From positions 432,783 to 496,782 of the forward strand of contig NZ_FTNF01000003.1 in NCBI RefSeq assembly GCF_900156065.1: a DNA stretch of 64,000 nucleotides, read 5' to 3'. This document shows positions 28,747 through 37,610 of the stretch, in pieces. The notes beneath the pieces were generated by a model. It made no database searches. It saw nothing but the letters and a program-made list of their open reading frames with translations, and was not told the DNA's origin. The stretch is from Micromonospora avicenniae (GTDB lineage Bacteria; Actinomycetota; Actinomycetes; Mycobacteriales; Micromonosporaceae). The translations under genes were made by a program, and so were the position numbers. Each line of letters opens with the position of its first letter. Positions within the stretch are counted from its first letter, which is position 1.

Positions 28747-30705
28747 GTGGGAGAGATTCTGACGAACGCCCCGGCGGAGCCGGCGGGGGCCGTCACCTAC
28801 GCGACGGCGGACGGCCTGCTCGGCGGCGTCTGGCTGCTGGTGGCGATCCCGCTGGTCAGCGCGGCGATCCTGCTGCTGCTCGGCCGGCGCGCCGACCGGT
28901 GGGGGCACTGGCTCGGGGTGACCGCCATCGGCGCGTCGTTCGTGCTCGGCCTCACCTCGTTCTTCCAGCTGCGTGGTCTGGAGAACAAGTCCGTCGAGCT
29001 GAGCCTCTGGGACTTCATCTCGGTCGGCGGCCTGCACGTGGACTTCGGCCTGCTCTTCGACCCGCTGGCCGCGGTCTTCGTACTGCTGATCACCGGGGTG
29101 GGTTTCCTGATCCACCTCTACGCGGTCGAGTACATGGCGCACGACGAGGGCCGGCGGCGGTTCTTCGCGTACTTCAACCTCTTCGTCGCGGCCATGCTGC
29201 TGCTGGTGCTCGGCAACAACTACGTGATGCTCTACTTCGGCTGGGAGGGCGTCGGTCTGGCGTCGTACCTGCTGATCTCCTTCTGGTACGGGCGGCCGAG
29301 CGCGGCCACGGCCGGCAAGAAGGCGTTCCTGATGAACCGGGTCGGTGACGCCGGCCTGGCGATCGGCATCTTCATCATGTTCGCGACCCTCGGCACCACC
29401 CAGTACGACGAGGTCTTCTCGAACGTCGGCGCGCTGACCGGCGGCACCGTGCTCGTGCTCGGTCTGCTGCTCCTGCTCGGCGCGACCGGCAAGTCCGGCC
29501 AGTTCCCGCTCCAGGCATGGCTGCCGGACGCGATGGAGGGCCCGACCCCGGTGTCGGCGCTCATCCACGCGGCCACCATGGTCACGGCGGGTGTCTACCT
29601 GATCGCCCGGTCCAACCCGGTCTTCTCGGCCAACACGACGCTCCAGCTCGTGGTGGTGAGCGTCGGCGCGCTGACCCTGCTGCTGGGCTGCATCATCGGT
29701 GCGGCCAAGGACGACATCAAGCGGGTGCTGGCCTGGTCCACGGTGAGCCAGATCGGCTACATGTTCCTCGGTGTCGGCCTCGGCGGCGGCGCGTACGCGC
29801 TGGCCATCATCCACCTGCTGGCGCACGGTTTCTTCAAGGCCAACATGTTCCTCGGGGCCGGGTCCGTGATGCACGGGATGAACGACCAGGTGGACATCCG
29901 CCGATTCGGCGGGCTGGCCAAGCACATGAGGATCACCTGGATCACGTTCATGATGGGCTGGCTGGCCATCATCGGCATCCCGCCGCTGTCGGGCTACTTC
30001 TCGAAGGAGCCGATCATCGTGGCCGCCTTCGAGCGGGAGGACTGGACGGCCTGGCTCTTCGGCGGGGCGGCGCTGGTCGGCGCCGGGCTGACCGCGTTCT
30101 ACATGACCCGGCTCTTCGTGCTGACCTTCCACGGGCCGAAGCGCTGGACCGAGGAGATCGAACACCCGCACGAGTCGCCGAAGCTGATGACCGTTCCGCT
30201 GATCCTGCTGGCGATCGGCTCGATCGGCGCGGGTTTCCTGCTCTCCACCTCGGTGCCCGACTGGCTGACCGCGACTGCGGGCCTCGGCGGGGAGCACGCG
30301 GAGCACGACCCGGTCCTGCCGCATCTAGTGATCACCATCCTCTCGCTGGTGGTGACCGTGCTGGGCGCGGGGCTGGCCTGGTCCCTGTTCCGTAACGGCA
30401 CGGCCACCGCGCCGCAGCCGGCCGGGGTGCTGGTCACCGCCGCCCGCCGCAACCTCTACACGGACGCCTTCAACGAGGCGGTCTTCGAGAAGCCGGGCAT
30501 CTTCCTCACCCGGGCGCTGGTCTTCCTCGACAACCGGGGCGTGGACGGGTTGGTCAACGGCCTCGCCGCCGCCGTCGGCGGAGGATCGGGCCGGCTCCGG
30601 CGGCTGCAGACCGGCTTCGTCCGGTCGTACGCGACCTCGATCCTGACCGGCGCGCTGCTGGTGGTGGCGGCGTTCCTGGCCGTACAGGCGGGGTGGCTGG
30701 CGTGA
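28747..30705 (+). CDS. nuoL: NADH-quinone oxidoreductase subunit L
   Basis: This 652-residue subunit is the distal antiporter-like proton pump module. Core motifs are FFAYFNLFVAAMLLLVLGNNYV, WEGVGLASYLLI, LPDAMEGPTPVSALIHAATMV and KRVLAWSTVSQIGYM. The long lateral helix that runs along NuoM and NuoN lies at the C-terminus. The start is the GTG at 28747, 11 bases after nuoK. Confidence 0.96.
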   Translation: MGEILTNAPAEPAGAVTYATADGLLGGVWLLVAIPLVSAAILLLLGRRADRWGHWLGVTAIGASFVLGLTSFFQLRGLENKSVELSLWDFISVGGLHVDFGLLFDPLAAVFVLLITGVGFLIHLYAVEYMAHDEGRRRFFAYFNLFVAAMLLLVLGNNYVMLYFGWEGVGLASYLLISFWYGRPSAATAGKKAFLMNRVGDAGLAIGIFIMFATLGTTQYDEVFSNVGALTGGTVLVLGLLLLLGATGKSGQFPLQAWLPDAMEGPTPVSALIHAATMVTAGVYLIARSNPVFSANTTLQLVVVSVGALTLLLGCIIGAAKDDIKRVLAWSTVSQIGYMFLGVGLGGGAYALAIIHLLAHGFFKANMFLGAGSVMHGMNDQVDIRRFGGLAKHMRITWITFMMGWLAIIGIPPLSGYFSKEPIIVAAFEREDWTAWLFGGAALVGAGLTAFYMTRLFVLTFHGPKRWTEEIEHPHESPKLMTVPLILLAIGSIGAGFLLSTSVPDWLTATAGLGGEHAEHDPVLPHLVITILSLVVTVLGAGLAWSLFRNGTATAPQPAGVLVTAARRNLYTDAFNEAVFEKPGIFLTRALVFLDNRGVDGLVNGLAAAVGGGSGRLRRLQTGFVRSYATSILTGALLVVAAFLAVQAGWLA

Positions 30706-30769
30706 TCGACCTCTTCCCGGCCGCCCCCGCCGGCGGACCACGCAGTGACGACGGAGGTAAGGCCGCATA

Positions 30770-32305
30770 ATGTCCAACTTCCCGTTCCTCTCGGTGCTGA
30801 CCGTGGCGCCGCTGGTGGGTGCCCTGGTGGTGGCTCTCCTGCCGCGGCGGCGGCCGGAGCTGGCCAAGCAGGTGGCGTTCGTCTGGTCGCTGCTCGTGCT
30901 GGTGCTCTCGGTCCTGATGTGGATCGCCTTCAAGATCGACGGTGACCGCTTCCAGTTCCGCGAGTCGTACCCGTGGATCCCGAACTGGGGGGTCCACTTC
31001 ACGTTCGCCGCCGACGGCATCGCGCTTGTCATGCTGATGCTGATCGCCGTGCTGGTGCCGCTGGTGATCCTGGCGTCGTGGCACGACGCTGATTCCTCTC
31101 GGCGGTCGGTACCGGCCTACTTCGCGCTGCTGCTCGTCCTCGAGTGCACGATGATCGGCGTCTTCGCGGCCGCCGACGTCTTCCTCTTCTACGTGTTCTT
31201 CGAGGTCATGCTGGTGCCGATGTACTTCCTCATCGGCAGCTACGGCGGCCACCAGCGGCAGTACGCAGCCGTCAAGTTCTTCCTCTACTCGCTGGTCGGC
31301 GGCCTGTTCATGCTCGCCGCGGTGATCGGCCTCTGGGTGGTCGGCGGTAAGACCTTCGACTGGCAGGCGCTGTCGCAGGTGGACATCTCAACCGGCACCG
31401 AGCGCTGGCTCTTCCTCGGCTTCTTCCTCGCGTTCGCGATCAAGGCGCCGTTCTTCCCGTTCCACACCTGGCTGCCGGACGCCGGTGGCGCTGCGCCGGC
31501 CGGTGCGGCGGCGCTGCTGGTCGGCGTGCTCGACAAGGTCGGCACCTTCGGCATCCTGCGGTACTGCCTGCCGCTCTTCCCGGACGCGGCCAAGTGGTTC
31601 GCGCCGTGGGCGCTCGCGCTCGCGCTGATCGGCATCATCTACGCCGCGCTCCTCGCGGTCGGGCAGAACGATCTGAAGCGGCTGGTGTCCTACACCTCGA
31701 TCGCGCACTTCGGCTTCATCGGCGTGGGCATCTTCGCCTTCACCACCCAGGCCGGCACCGGCGCGGTGCTCTACATGGTCAACCACGGCCTCGCCACCGG
31801 TCTGCTCTTCCTGGTGGTGGGCATGCTGATCGCGCGCCGCGGCTCGGCGCTGATCAGCGACTTCGGTGGTGCCGGCAAGCTGGTCCCGGTGCTGGCCGGC
31901 GTGCTCTTCTTCGCCGGTCTGGCCTCGCTCGCGCTGCCCGGCACCGCGCCCTTCGTCTCCGAGTTCCTGGTGCTGATCGGCTCGTTCACGGTGAACAAGC
32001 CGGTCGCGGTGATCGCCACCCTCGGCATCATCCTGGCGGCGGCGTACGTGCTGTGGATGGTGCAGCGCACCACGCAGGGCACCCTCAACCCGGCGTTGAC
32101 CGAGATCGACGGGATGCGGCGTGACCTCAACCTGCGCGAGAAGGTCGTGATCGCGCCGCTGGTCGCGCTGATCGTGCTGCTGGGCTTCTACCCGAAGCCG
32201 GTCACCGATGTGATCAACCCCGCCGTGCAGGCGACCATGAACGACATCGGCAAGACCGATCCCGCCCCGGCACCGGGCACCAGCGTCCAGGAGGCGAGCC
32301 GGTGA
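30770..32305 (+). CDS. nuoM: NADH-quinone oxidoreductase subunit M
   Basis: This 511-residue antiporter-like subunit contains the pump motifs FFEVMLVPMYFLIGSYGG, AIKAPFFPFHTWLPDA and LKRLVSYTSIAHFGFIGVG. The start is the ATG at 30770 after GGAGGTAAGG. The 64-base gap after nuoL holds no repeat. The stop codon begins repeat copy 3. Confidence 0.96.
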   Translation: MSNFPFLSVLTVAPLVGALVVALLPRRRPELAKQVAFVWSLLVLVLSVLMWIAFKIDGDRFQFRESYPWIPNWGVHFTFAADGIALVMLMLIAVLVPLVILASWHDADSSRRSVPAYFALLLVLECTMIGVFAAADVFLFYVFFEVMLVPMYFLIGSYGGHQRQYAAVKFFLYSLVGGLFMLAAVIGLWVVGGKTFDWQALSQVDISTGTERWLFLGFFLAFAIKAPFFPFHTWLPDAGGAAPAGAAALLVGVLDKVGTFGILRYCLPLFPDAAKWFAPWALALALIGIIYAALLAVGQNDLKRLVSYTSIAHFGFIGVGIFAFTTQAGTGAVLYMVNHGLATGLLFLVVGMLIARRGSALISDFGGAGKLVPVLAGVLFFAGLASLALPGTAPFVSEFLVLIGSFTVNKPVAVIATLGIILAAAYVLWMVQRTTQGTLNPALTEIDGMRRDLNLREKVVIAPLVALIVLLGFYPKPVTDVINPAVQATMNDIGKTDPAPAPGTSVQEASR

Positions 32306-32413
32306 GCGCGAGGAGTGAACGAGCAACCGTGAGCGAGCCCGGGCACGGGCACGCGGAGCGCGCGGAGCGAGCCCCGCAGTCGCGAGCAAACAGCGACCCA
32401 GTCGCGAACGGAA
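32302..32413. repeat. nuo-operon intergenic repeat, copy 3 (expanded)
   Basis: This 112-base version begins with GAGCGCGAGGAGTGAACGAG and later has GCGGAGCGAGCCCCGCAGTC. The end repeats CAGTCGCGA twice (32387 area and 32399 area). It appears to be a partly duplicated form of copies 1 and 2. It fills the gap between nuoM and nuoN. Confidence 0.78.
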
Positions 32414-32423
32414 GGTTGGCCCA

Positions 32424-33977
32424 GTGAGTGAACTGAAGCTGCCGTCGATCGACTACGCGGCGCTCGCCCCGATCCTGATCATGTTGGGGGCCGCACTGGT
32501 CGGTGTCCTGGTCGAGGCGTTCGTGCCGCGGCACAGGCGGCACCTGGTGCAGCTGTCGGTGTCGCTGCTCGCGGTGCTCGCCGCGTTGACCATGGTGGTG
32601 CTCAACGCCGACGACCGGCTGATCACGGCCGGCTCGGCGATCGCCGTGGACGGGCCCACCCTCTTCCTCCAGGGCGCGATCCTGGTGCTCGCCGCGATGG
32701 CGCTGCTGCTGACCGGTGAGCGCGCGGTGGAGCGCGGCGGAGCGTTCGTCGCGCACGCCGCGATCACCGCCGAGTCGGCCGAGGACCGGCGGCAGGCCGA
32801 GAGCGCTGGCGGTACCACCGAGGTGTACCCGCTCGCCACGTTCGCCATCGGCGGCATGCTGATCTTCGTGGCGGCGAACGACCTGCTGACCATGTTCATC
32901 GCGCTCGAGGTCTTCTCGCTGCCGCTCTACCTGCTCTGCGCGCTGGCCCGTCGTCGGCGGCTGCTGAGCCAGGAGGCGGCGCTGAAGTACTTCATGCTCG
33001 GCGCGTACGCCTCGGCGTTCTTCCTCTTCGGCGTCGCGCTGATCTACGGCTTCACCTCCGGCATCCCGGGCCGGTCGGCCGGGGTCGACTTCGCCACCAT
33101 CAACGCGGCGGTGAACGAGTCGCCGGCCAGCCGGGTGCTGCTCTTCGCCGGGATGGCGCTGCTCGCCATCGGCCTGCTGTTCAAGGCGGCCGCGGCGCCG
33201 TTCCACGTCTGGACGCCGGACGTCTACCAGGGCGCGCCGACGCCGGTCACCGCGTTCATGGCCGCCTGCACGAAGGTCGCCGCGTTCGGCGCCCTGCTGC
33301 GGGTGTTCCACGTGGCGTTCGCCAGCGCCAGCTGGGACTTCACCCCGGTGCTCGGGGTCGTGGCGGTGCTGACCATGCTGGTCGGCGCGGTGCTCGCGGT
33401 GACCCAGACCGACATCAAGCGGCTGCTGGCGTACTCCTCGATCGCCAACGCCGGCTACCTGCTGGTGGGGGTGCTCGCGCCGTCGAAGGACGGGCTCTCC
33501 GGCACCATGTTCTACCTGGTCGCGTACGGCTTCTCGGTGCTCGCCGCGTTCGCCGTGGTGACCCTGGTACGCGACGGTGACGGGGAGGCCACCCACCTGT
33601 CCCGCTGGGCCGGGCTGGGGCGCCGCTCGCCGTTCTTCGCCAGCGTATTCACGTTCATCCTGCTCGCCTTCGCCGGTATCCCGCTGACGAGCGGCTTCAC
33701 CAGCAAGTTCGCGGTCTTCGGGCCGGCGTTGGCCGAAGGCCGGGCGTGGCTCGTGGTCGCCGGTGTGCTGACCAGCATGGTGCTGGCGTTCCCGTACCTG
33801 CGGGTCGTGGTGATGATGTGGCTCTCCGAGCCGGGTGAATCCACGCCGACCGTCGCGGTGCCGGGCGGGCTCACCTCGGCGGCACTGATGATCGGTGTGG
33901 TGGCCACCCTGGTTCTCGGTGTCGCTCCGGCACCGCTGCTCGATCTGGCCACAGGGGCCGCCGAATTCGTCAGATGA
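32424..33977 (+). CDS. nuoN: NADH-quinone oxidoreductase subunit N
   Basis: This 517-residue antiporter-like subunit is the last gene of the operon. Motifs include FIALEVFSLPLYLLCALARR, FKAAAAPFHVWTPDVYQGAPTPVTAFMA and DIKRLLAYSSIANAGYLLVG. The GTG at 32424 follows GGAAGG; a second GTG at 32428 is out of frame. A strong hairpin follows the stop. Confidence 0.95.
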   Translation: MSELKLPSIDYAALAPILIMLGAALVGVLVEAFVPRHRRHLVQLSVSLLAVLAALTMVVLNADDRLITAGSAIAVDGPTLFLQGAILVLAAMALLLTGERAVERGGAFVAHAAITAESAEDRRQAESAGGTTEVYPLATFAIGGMLIFVAANDLLTMFIALEVFSLPLYLLCALARRRRLLSQEAALKYFMLGAYASAFFLFGVALIYGFTSGIPGRSAGVDFATINAAVNESPASRVLLFAGMALLAIGLLFKAAAAPFHVWTPDVYQGAPTPVTAFMAACTKVAAFGALLRVFHVAFASASWDFTPVLGVVAVLTMLVGAVLAVTQTDIKRLLAYSSIANAGYLLVGVLAPSKDGLSGTMFYLVAYGFSVLAAFAVVTLVRDGDGEATHLSRWAGLGRRSPFFASVFTFILLAFAGIPLTSGFTSKFAVFGPALAEGRAWLVVAGVLTSMVLAFPYLRVVVMMWLSEPGESTPTVAVPGGLTSAALMIGVVATLVLGVAPAPLLDLATGAAEFVR

Positions 33978-33989
33978 CGATCCGCTCCG

Positions 33990-34027
33990 CCCGAAGGCCG
34001 GTACGCCAACGCGTGCCGGCCTTCGGG
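33990..34027 (+). terminator. Terminator of the nuo operon
   Basis: 17-bp arms (33990-34006 and 34011-34027) with one mismatch and a CAAC loop, 12 bases after the nuoN stop. Confidence 0.85.
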
Positions 34028-34119
34028 TGTCCGCACGGTCTCTCGCGAGTACGATCGCTGCCGCCGTCGCCCGCATCCCCCGTCCGGGGCTGGTCGAACG
34101 CGTGTGGCATGGTTGAGGC

Positions 34120-35193
34120 GTGGTGAAACCGGCTGGCGAGGATACAGGTGCCACCGGCTCCGGCGGCCGCCGGAGCTGGCATGGCGCGGGTCAGTTCGGG
34201 GCGCTCGGCCTCTATCTCGCCGATCCCCGCCTCGAGGAGTCCGTGCTGGCCGTCCTGGACGCCGTCGAGGTCGAGCTGCGGGCGAGTGTCGCCAGCGCCG
34301 ACCCGTTCGTCACGGAGGCCGCCCGGCATCTGGTCGAGGCCGGTGGCAAGCGGTTCCGGCCGCTGCTGGTCGCGCTCGGCGCTCAGTTCGGTGACCCGTG
34401 CGCCGCGACGGTCGTACCGGCTGCGGTGGTGATGGAGCTCACCCATCTGGCGACGCTCTACCACGACGACGTGATGGACGAGGCGGTCGTTCGCCGGGGC
34501 GCGCCCAGCGCCAACTCCCGGTGGACCAACTCGGTGGCGATCCTGGTCGGTGACTACCTCTTCGCCCGGGCGGCCGACGTCGCCGCCGACCTGGGCACCG
34601 AGGCGGTACGCCTGCAGGCGCGTACCTTCTCGCAACTGGTGCACGGCCAGATCGCCGAGACCGTCGGGCCCCGCTCCGGTGACGACCCGGTCGCGCACTA
34701 CCTCGAGGTGATCGCCGGGAAGACCGGTTCGCTGATCGCCACCTCGGCCCGGTTCGGCGGCCTGTTCGGCGGTGCGTCGCCGGAGCACGTCGAGGCGCTG
34801 GCCGGCTACGGCGAGACGATCGGTGTCGCCTTCCAGCTCTCCGACGACCTGCTCGACATCGCGTCCGAGTCGGTCCAGTCGGGTAAGACCCCCGGCACCG
34901 ACCTGCGTGAGGGCGTACCGACCCTGCCGGTGCTGTACGCCCGGTCGGGCGACGACTCCGACGCCGCCTCCGTCCGGCTGCGCGAGATCCTCTCCGCCGG
35001 TGCGGTGACCGACGACGATCTGCACGCCGAGGCGCTCGGTCTGCTGCGGGAGAGCCCCGCGTTGAAGCGGGCTCGGGAGACCGTCCGCAGCTACGCGGAG
35101 GACGCCCGCTCGAAGCTCGCCCCGCTGCCCGACAACCCGGCCCGCCGCGCCCTGGAGTCCCTCTGCGACTTCGTAGCCGACCGCACCAGCTGA
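34120..35193 (+). CDS. Long-chain polyprenyl diphosphate synthase
   Basis: This 357-residue trans-prenyltransferase has both Asp-rich motifs, DDVMD in LYHDDVMDEA (near residue 115) and DDLLD in QLSDDLLDIA (near residue 243), as well as GGKRFRPLLV near residue 74. It condenses isopentenyl diphosphate units onto an allylic starter. In this setting it most likely makes the octa- to decaprenyl side chain of menaquinone. The exact length cannot be read from sequence. The start is the GTG at 34120 or the GTG three bases later. It is separated from nuo by a terminator and so has its own promoter. Confidence 0.9.
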   Translation: MVKPAGEDTGATGSGGRRSWHGAGQFGALGLYLADPRLEESVLAVLDAVEVELRASVASADPFVTEAARHLVEAGGKRFRPLLVALGAQFGDPCAATVVPAAVVMELTHLATLYHDDVMDEAVVRRGAPSANSRWTNSVAILVGDYLFARAADVAADLGTEAVRLQARTFSQLVHGQIAETVGPRSGDDPVAHYLEVIAGKTGSLIATSARFGGLFGGASPEHVEALAGYGETIGVAFQLSDDLLDIASESVQSGKTPGTDLREGVPTLPVLYARSGDDSDAASVRLREILSAGAVTDDDLHAEALGLLRESPALKRARETVRSYAEDARSKLAPLPDNPARRALESLCDFVADRTS

Positions 35194-35224
35194 CTCGCAC
35201 CCCTTCCCTTCCGCCATCAAGCGC

Positions 35225-35284
35225 GGTGATCAAGAGGATTGCGTCAGAGATCGGGCTGATGATGACGCAACCCTCTTGATCACC
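35225..35284. terminator. Long bidirectional hairpin between convergent genes
   Basis: 22-bp arms (35225-35246 and 35263-35284) with a single mismatch and a 16-base loop. It lies between the prenyl synthase and the minus-strand MFS gene, both of which read into it. The arms contain GATCAAGAG and TTGCGTCA, unlike the GC-rich terminators nearby, so it may be a dispersed palindrome used as a terminator. Confidence 0.75.
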
Positions 35285-35338
35285 TGGTGGTACACGCCGC
35301 GGACAGGGTCCGCGCCGGCGGACCTGGGGCCGCCGGGG

Positions 35339-36520
35339 TCAGGGGCGGGTGAGGAGGCGGCTGCCGGTGAGCATGAGGGCGGCGGCGGCGAGCATCGACA
35401 GCGCGGCCGTGCCCCACATGGCGGAATAGCCGACCCGGGCGGCCACCGCACCGAGGCCGAGCGGGCCGAGGCAGCCGCCCGCGTACACCCCGGTCTGCGT
35501 GATCGAAGTGGCGGCGGCCGGTGCCTGCGGGTGCAGCCGGACCACCGCGAAGTTCATCAGCCCGGGCCAGGCCCAGCCGAGCCCGAAGCCGAGCACGACG
35601 CCCGCCACCAACGGCACTGCGCCGCCCGTGGCGAGCAGACCGAGCCCGCCCGCGCCCACCAGCAGCATGGCGGCGATGACGACGACGTGCCCACCGGACC
35701 GGCGGTCGGCCAGCCACCCGGAGCCGATCCGGGCGACGACGCAGACCGCGCTGCCGAGCGTGAGCGTCAGCCCGGCCAGTCCCGGCGCCAGTCCGCGTGC
35801 GGCTGCGGAGTCGACCACGAAGGTGCCCAGAGCGTTGGCGGCCGCCGCGGCGAGCGTCGCGGCGACCCCGATGACCACGAGGGCGCCGGTGCCTCGACCG
35901 GCCCGTGCACGGCCCGTGCGCCGCGCCGCCCGGCCCTCCCGGGCGGGTACGGCCGCCAGGGCGGCCAGCGCGGCGACGCCCGCGGCGACGAACGCCCACC
36001 GCCAGCCGGCGGTGAGCGCGATCGTCGGCACCGCCGCCCCGGCCAGCAGTGTGGAGACCGGGATGGCCGCCTGCTTGACTCCGAACGAGAGCCCCTGCCG
36101 GTGGGGCGGGACGTGCCGGGCGAGCGCGACGTTGCTGGCGAGCTGACCGAGCGCGTTGGCGACACCGCTGACCGCCAGCAGCCCAAGCAGGACCGCGTAC
36201 GAGTGGGCCAGCGCCGCCACGGCCAGCAGGCAGGCGGCCGAGAGCAGGATGCCGCTGCGGGCGACCACCGCCGGTCCGTACCGCTCGGCGAGAGCGCCGG
36301 ACGGCACCGACGCGAGCGCGCCCACCCCGAAGTACACGGAGACCACGAGGCCGAGCCCGGCCGGGGAGAAGTTCAGGTCCTCGCCCAGCTGTACGGCGAG
36401 ACCGCCGACCAGGAAGACAGGCAGGACACAGGCGATGGTGACGGCGATGGCACTCGCGCTGGCCCGGACAGGGCGGGCCGGAGCGGTGCCGGTGAGCGGG
36501 GTGGTGGCGGTCTCGGTCAT
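35339..36520 (-). CDS. MFS transporter
   Basis: This 393-residue membrane protein has about 12 hydrophobic helices with MFS signatures GALAERYGPAVVARSG between helices 2 and 3 and SGWLADRRSGG in the second half. No substrate-specific motif is recognised; the pattern fits the CynX/NimT-like or sugar-efflux-like groups. It starts at the ATG at 36520 and diverges from the IclR regulator gene (start 36675). The 154-base gap between them is a likely control point, suggesting that the regulator controls the transporter. Confidence 0.86.
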   Translation of the reverse strand: MTETATTPLTGTAPARPVRASASAIAVTIACVLPVFLVGGLAVQLGEDLNFSPAGLGLVVSVYFGVGALASVPSGALAERYGPAVVARSGILLSAACLLAVAALAHSYAVLLGLLAVSGVANALGQLASNVALARHVPPHRQGLSFGVKQAAIPVSTLLAGAAVPTIALTAGWRWAFVAAGVAALAALAAVPAREGRAARRTGRARAGRGTGALVVIGVAATLAAAAANALGTFVVDSAAARGLAPGLAGLTLTLGSAVCVVARIGSGWLADRRSGGHVVVIAAMLLVGAGGLGLLATGGAVPLVAGVVLGFGLGWAWPGLMNFAVVRLHPQAPAAATSITQTGVYAGGCLGPLGLGAVAARVGYSAMWGTAALSMLAAAALMLTGSRLLTRP

Positions 36521-36674
36521 CGTCTGGCAAACCTACGCCAGGCCTTCATGGACCACGGATCGTGTCCGTGAGTACACAGGCCGTTGATGACGATCTGGCA
36601 TCCTCGACCCGAACGGGCGTTTCGCGGCGGCCCGGAATTTCATATGGTGTAAGTCCCCGGCGGCGGAGGTGGTT

Positions 36675-37460
36675 GTGCGCGACCCCCTGGCGGAACCTTC
36701 GGATCTCATCCGCAGCGTCTCCCGCGCGCTACGAGTGCTCGAGTCGGTCGGTCGTGCGCCCAGAGGACTGACCGTCAAGCAGATCGCCCGGCGGTGCGAG
36801 CTGACCGTCGCCACGACGTACCACCTTGTCCGCACACTGGCGTACGAGGGTTACGTCATCCGTCGCGAGGACGGCACGTACATCGTGGGGCTGGAGGTCG
36901 CCGACCGTTACCGGGAACTGGTGGCGGCGTTCCGCGGGCCGCCGGCGGTCGGCGAGACCCTCCGCCGCGCCGCGACGGAGACCGGGTACAGCCATTACCT
37001 CGGCCGGTTCGTCGGCGGTCAGGTGGCGGTCACCGCGGTCGCCGAGGGGCCCCGCTCCCCGTACCTGGAGGACCTGGTCCCCGGCTTCGACGAGGGAGCG
37101 CACGCCACCGCGCTCGGCAAGGCGCTGCTCGCCACGCTCACCGCCGAGCAGCGGTTCCGCTACCTACGCGAGTACGGCATGCGTCCGTTCACCAGCGCCA
37201 CGCTCACCACCTCGGAGACGTTCGAGGCCGATCTCGCCGCCGGCGACCGGCGCGGCATGCAGCTGGAACTCGGGCAGTTCCGCCAAGGAGTGGCCTGCGC
37301 CGCAGTGCTGGTCAGCCCCGACAAGGACATGGAACGGCGGGTCGTGCTCGCCTGCGCGCTGCCGGCGAACGAGATGATGACCTCCGCCCGGATGGTCCGG
37401 GCGAAGCTGCTCACCGCGGCCCGGACGGTCGCCGACAGCATCGCGGCCGACCAGCACTGA
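36675..37460 (+). CDS. IclR-family transcriptional regulator
   Basis: This 261-residue protein has an N-terminal winged helix-turn-helix (IRSVSRALRVLESV, LTVKQIARRCELTVATTYHLVRTLAYEGYV) and the IclR C-terminal effector domain (SHYLGRFVGGQVAVTAV, GAHATALGKALLA). The GTG at 36675 is preferred because GGAGG lies five bases upstream; a GTG at 36669 overlaps that site. IclR proteins often regulate a divergent transport or catabolic gene, so the MFS gene at 35339-36520 is the prime target. A hairpin follows the stop. Confidence 0.88.
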   Translation: MRDPLAEPSDLIRSVSRALRVLESVGRAPRGLTVKQIARRCELTVATTYHLVRTLAYEGYVIRREDGTYIVGLEVADRYRELVAAFRGPPAVGETLRRAATETGYSHYLGRFVGGQVAVTAVAEGPRSPYLEDLVPGFDEGAHATALGKALLATLTAEQRFRYLREYGMRPFTSATLTTSETFEADLAAGDRRGMQLELGQFRQGVACAAVLVSPDKDMERRVVLACALPANEMMTSARMVRAKLLTAARTVADSIAADQH

Positions 37461-37475
37461 CCCGGCATCCGACCA

Positions 37476-37503
37476 GGCCCCCTCCCCGGGCTGGGAGAGG
37501 GCC
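37476..37503 (+). terminator. Terminator after the IclR gene
   Basis: 11-bp arms (37476-37486 and 37493-37503) with one mismatch and a CGGGCT loop, 15 bases after the stop codon. Confidence 0.7.
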
Positions 37504-37534
37504 CCGCGGTGCGACCTGGCGCGCGGCCTCGGGC

Positions 37535-37560
37535 TGAACCGTTCCGGGCAACCGCCCGTA
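37535..37560 (+). promoter_or_regulatory. ECF-type promoter of the sigma/anti-sigma operon
   Basis: TGAACC at 37535-37540, 16-base spacer, CGTA at 37557-37560. This is the form recognised by SigL-like ECF factors (TGAACC-N16/17-CGT). It suggests autoregulation and a transcript start near 37567, which would exclude translation starts upstream of that point. Confidence 0.65.
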
Positions 37561-37610
37561 TTTCGAAGCGAACGCATCGCCGTGCTCGCGACAAGAGCGA
37601 GGAGACCGCC

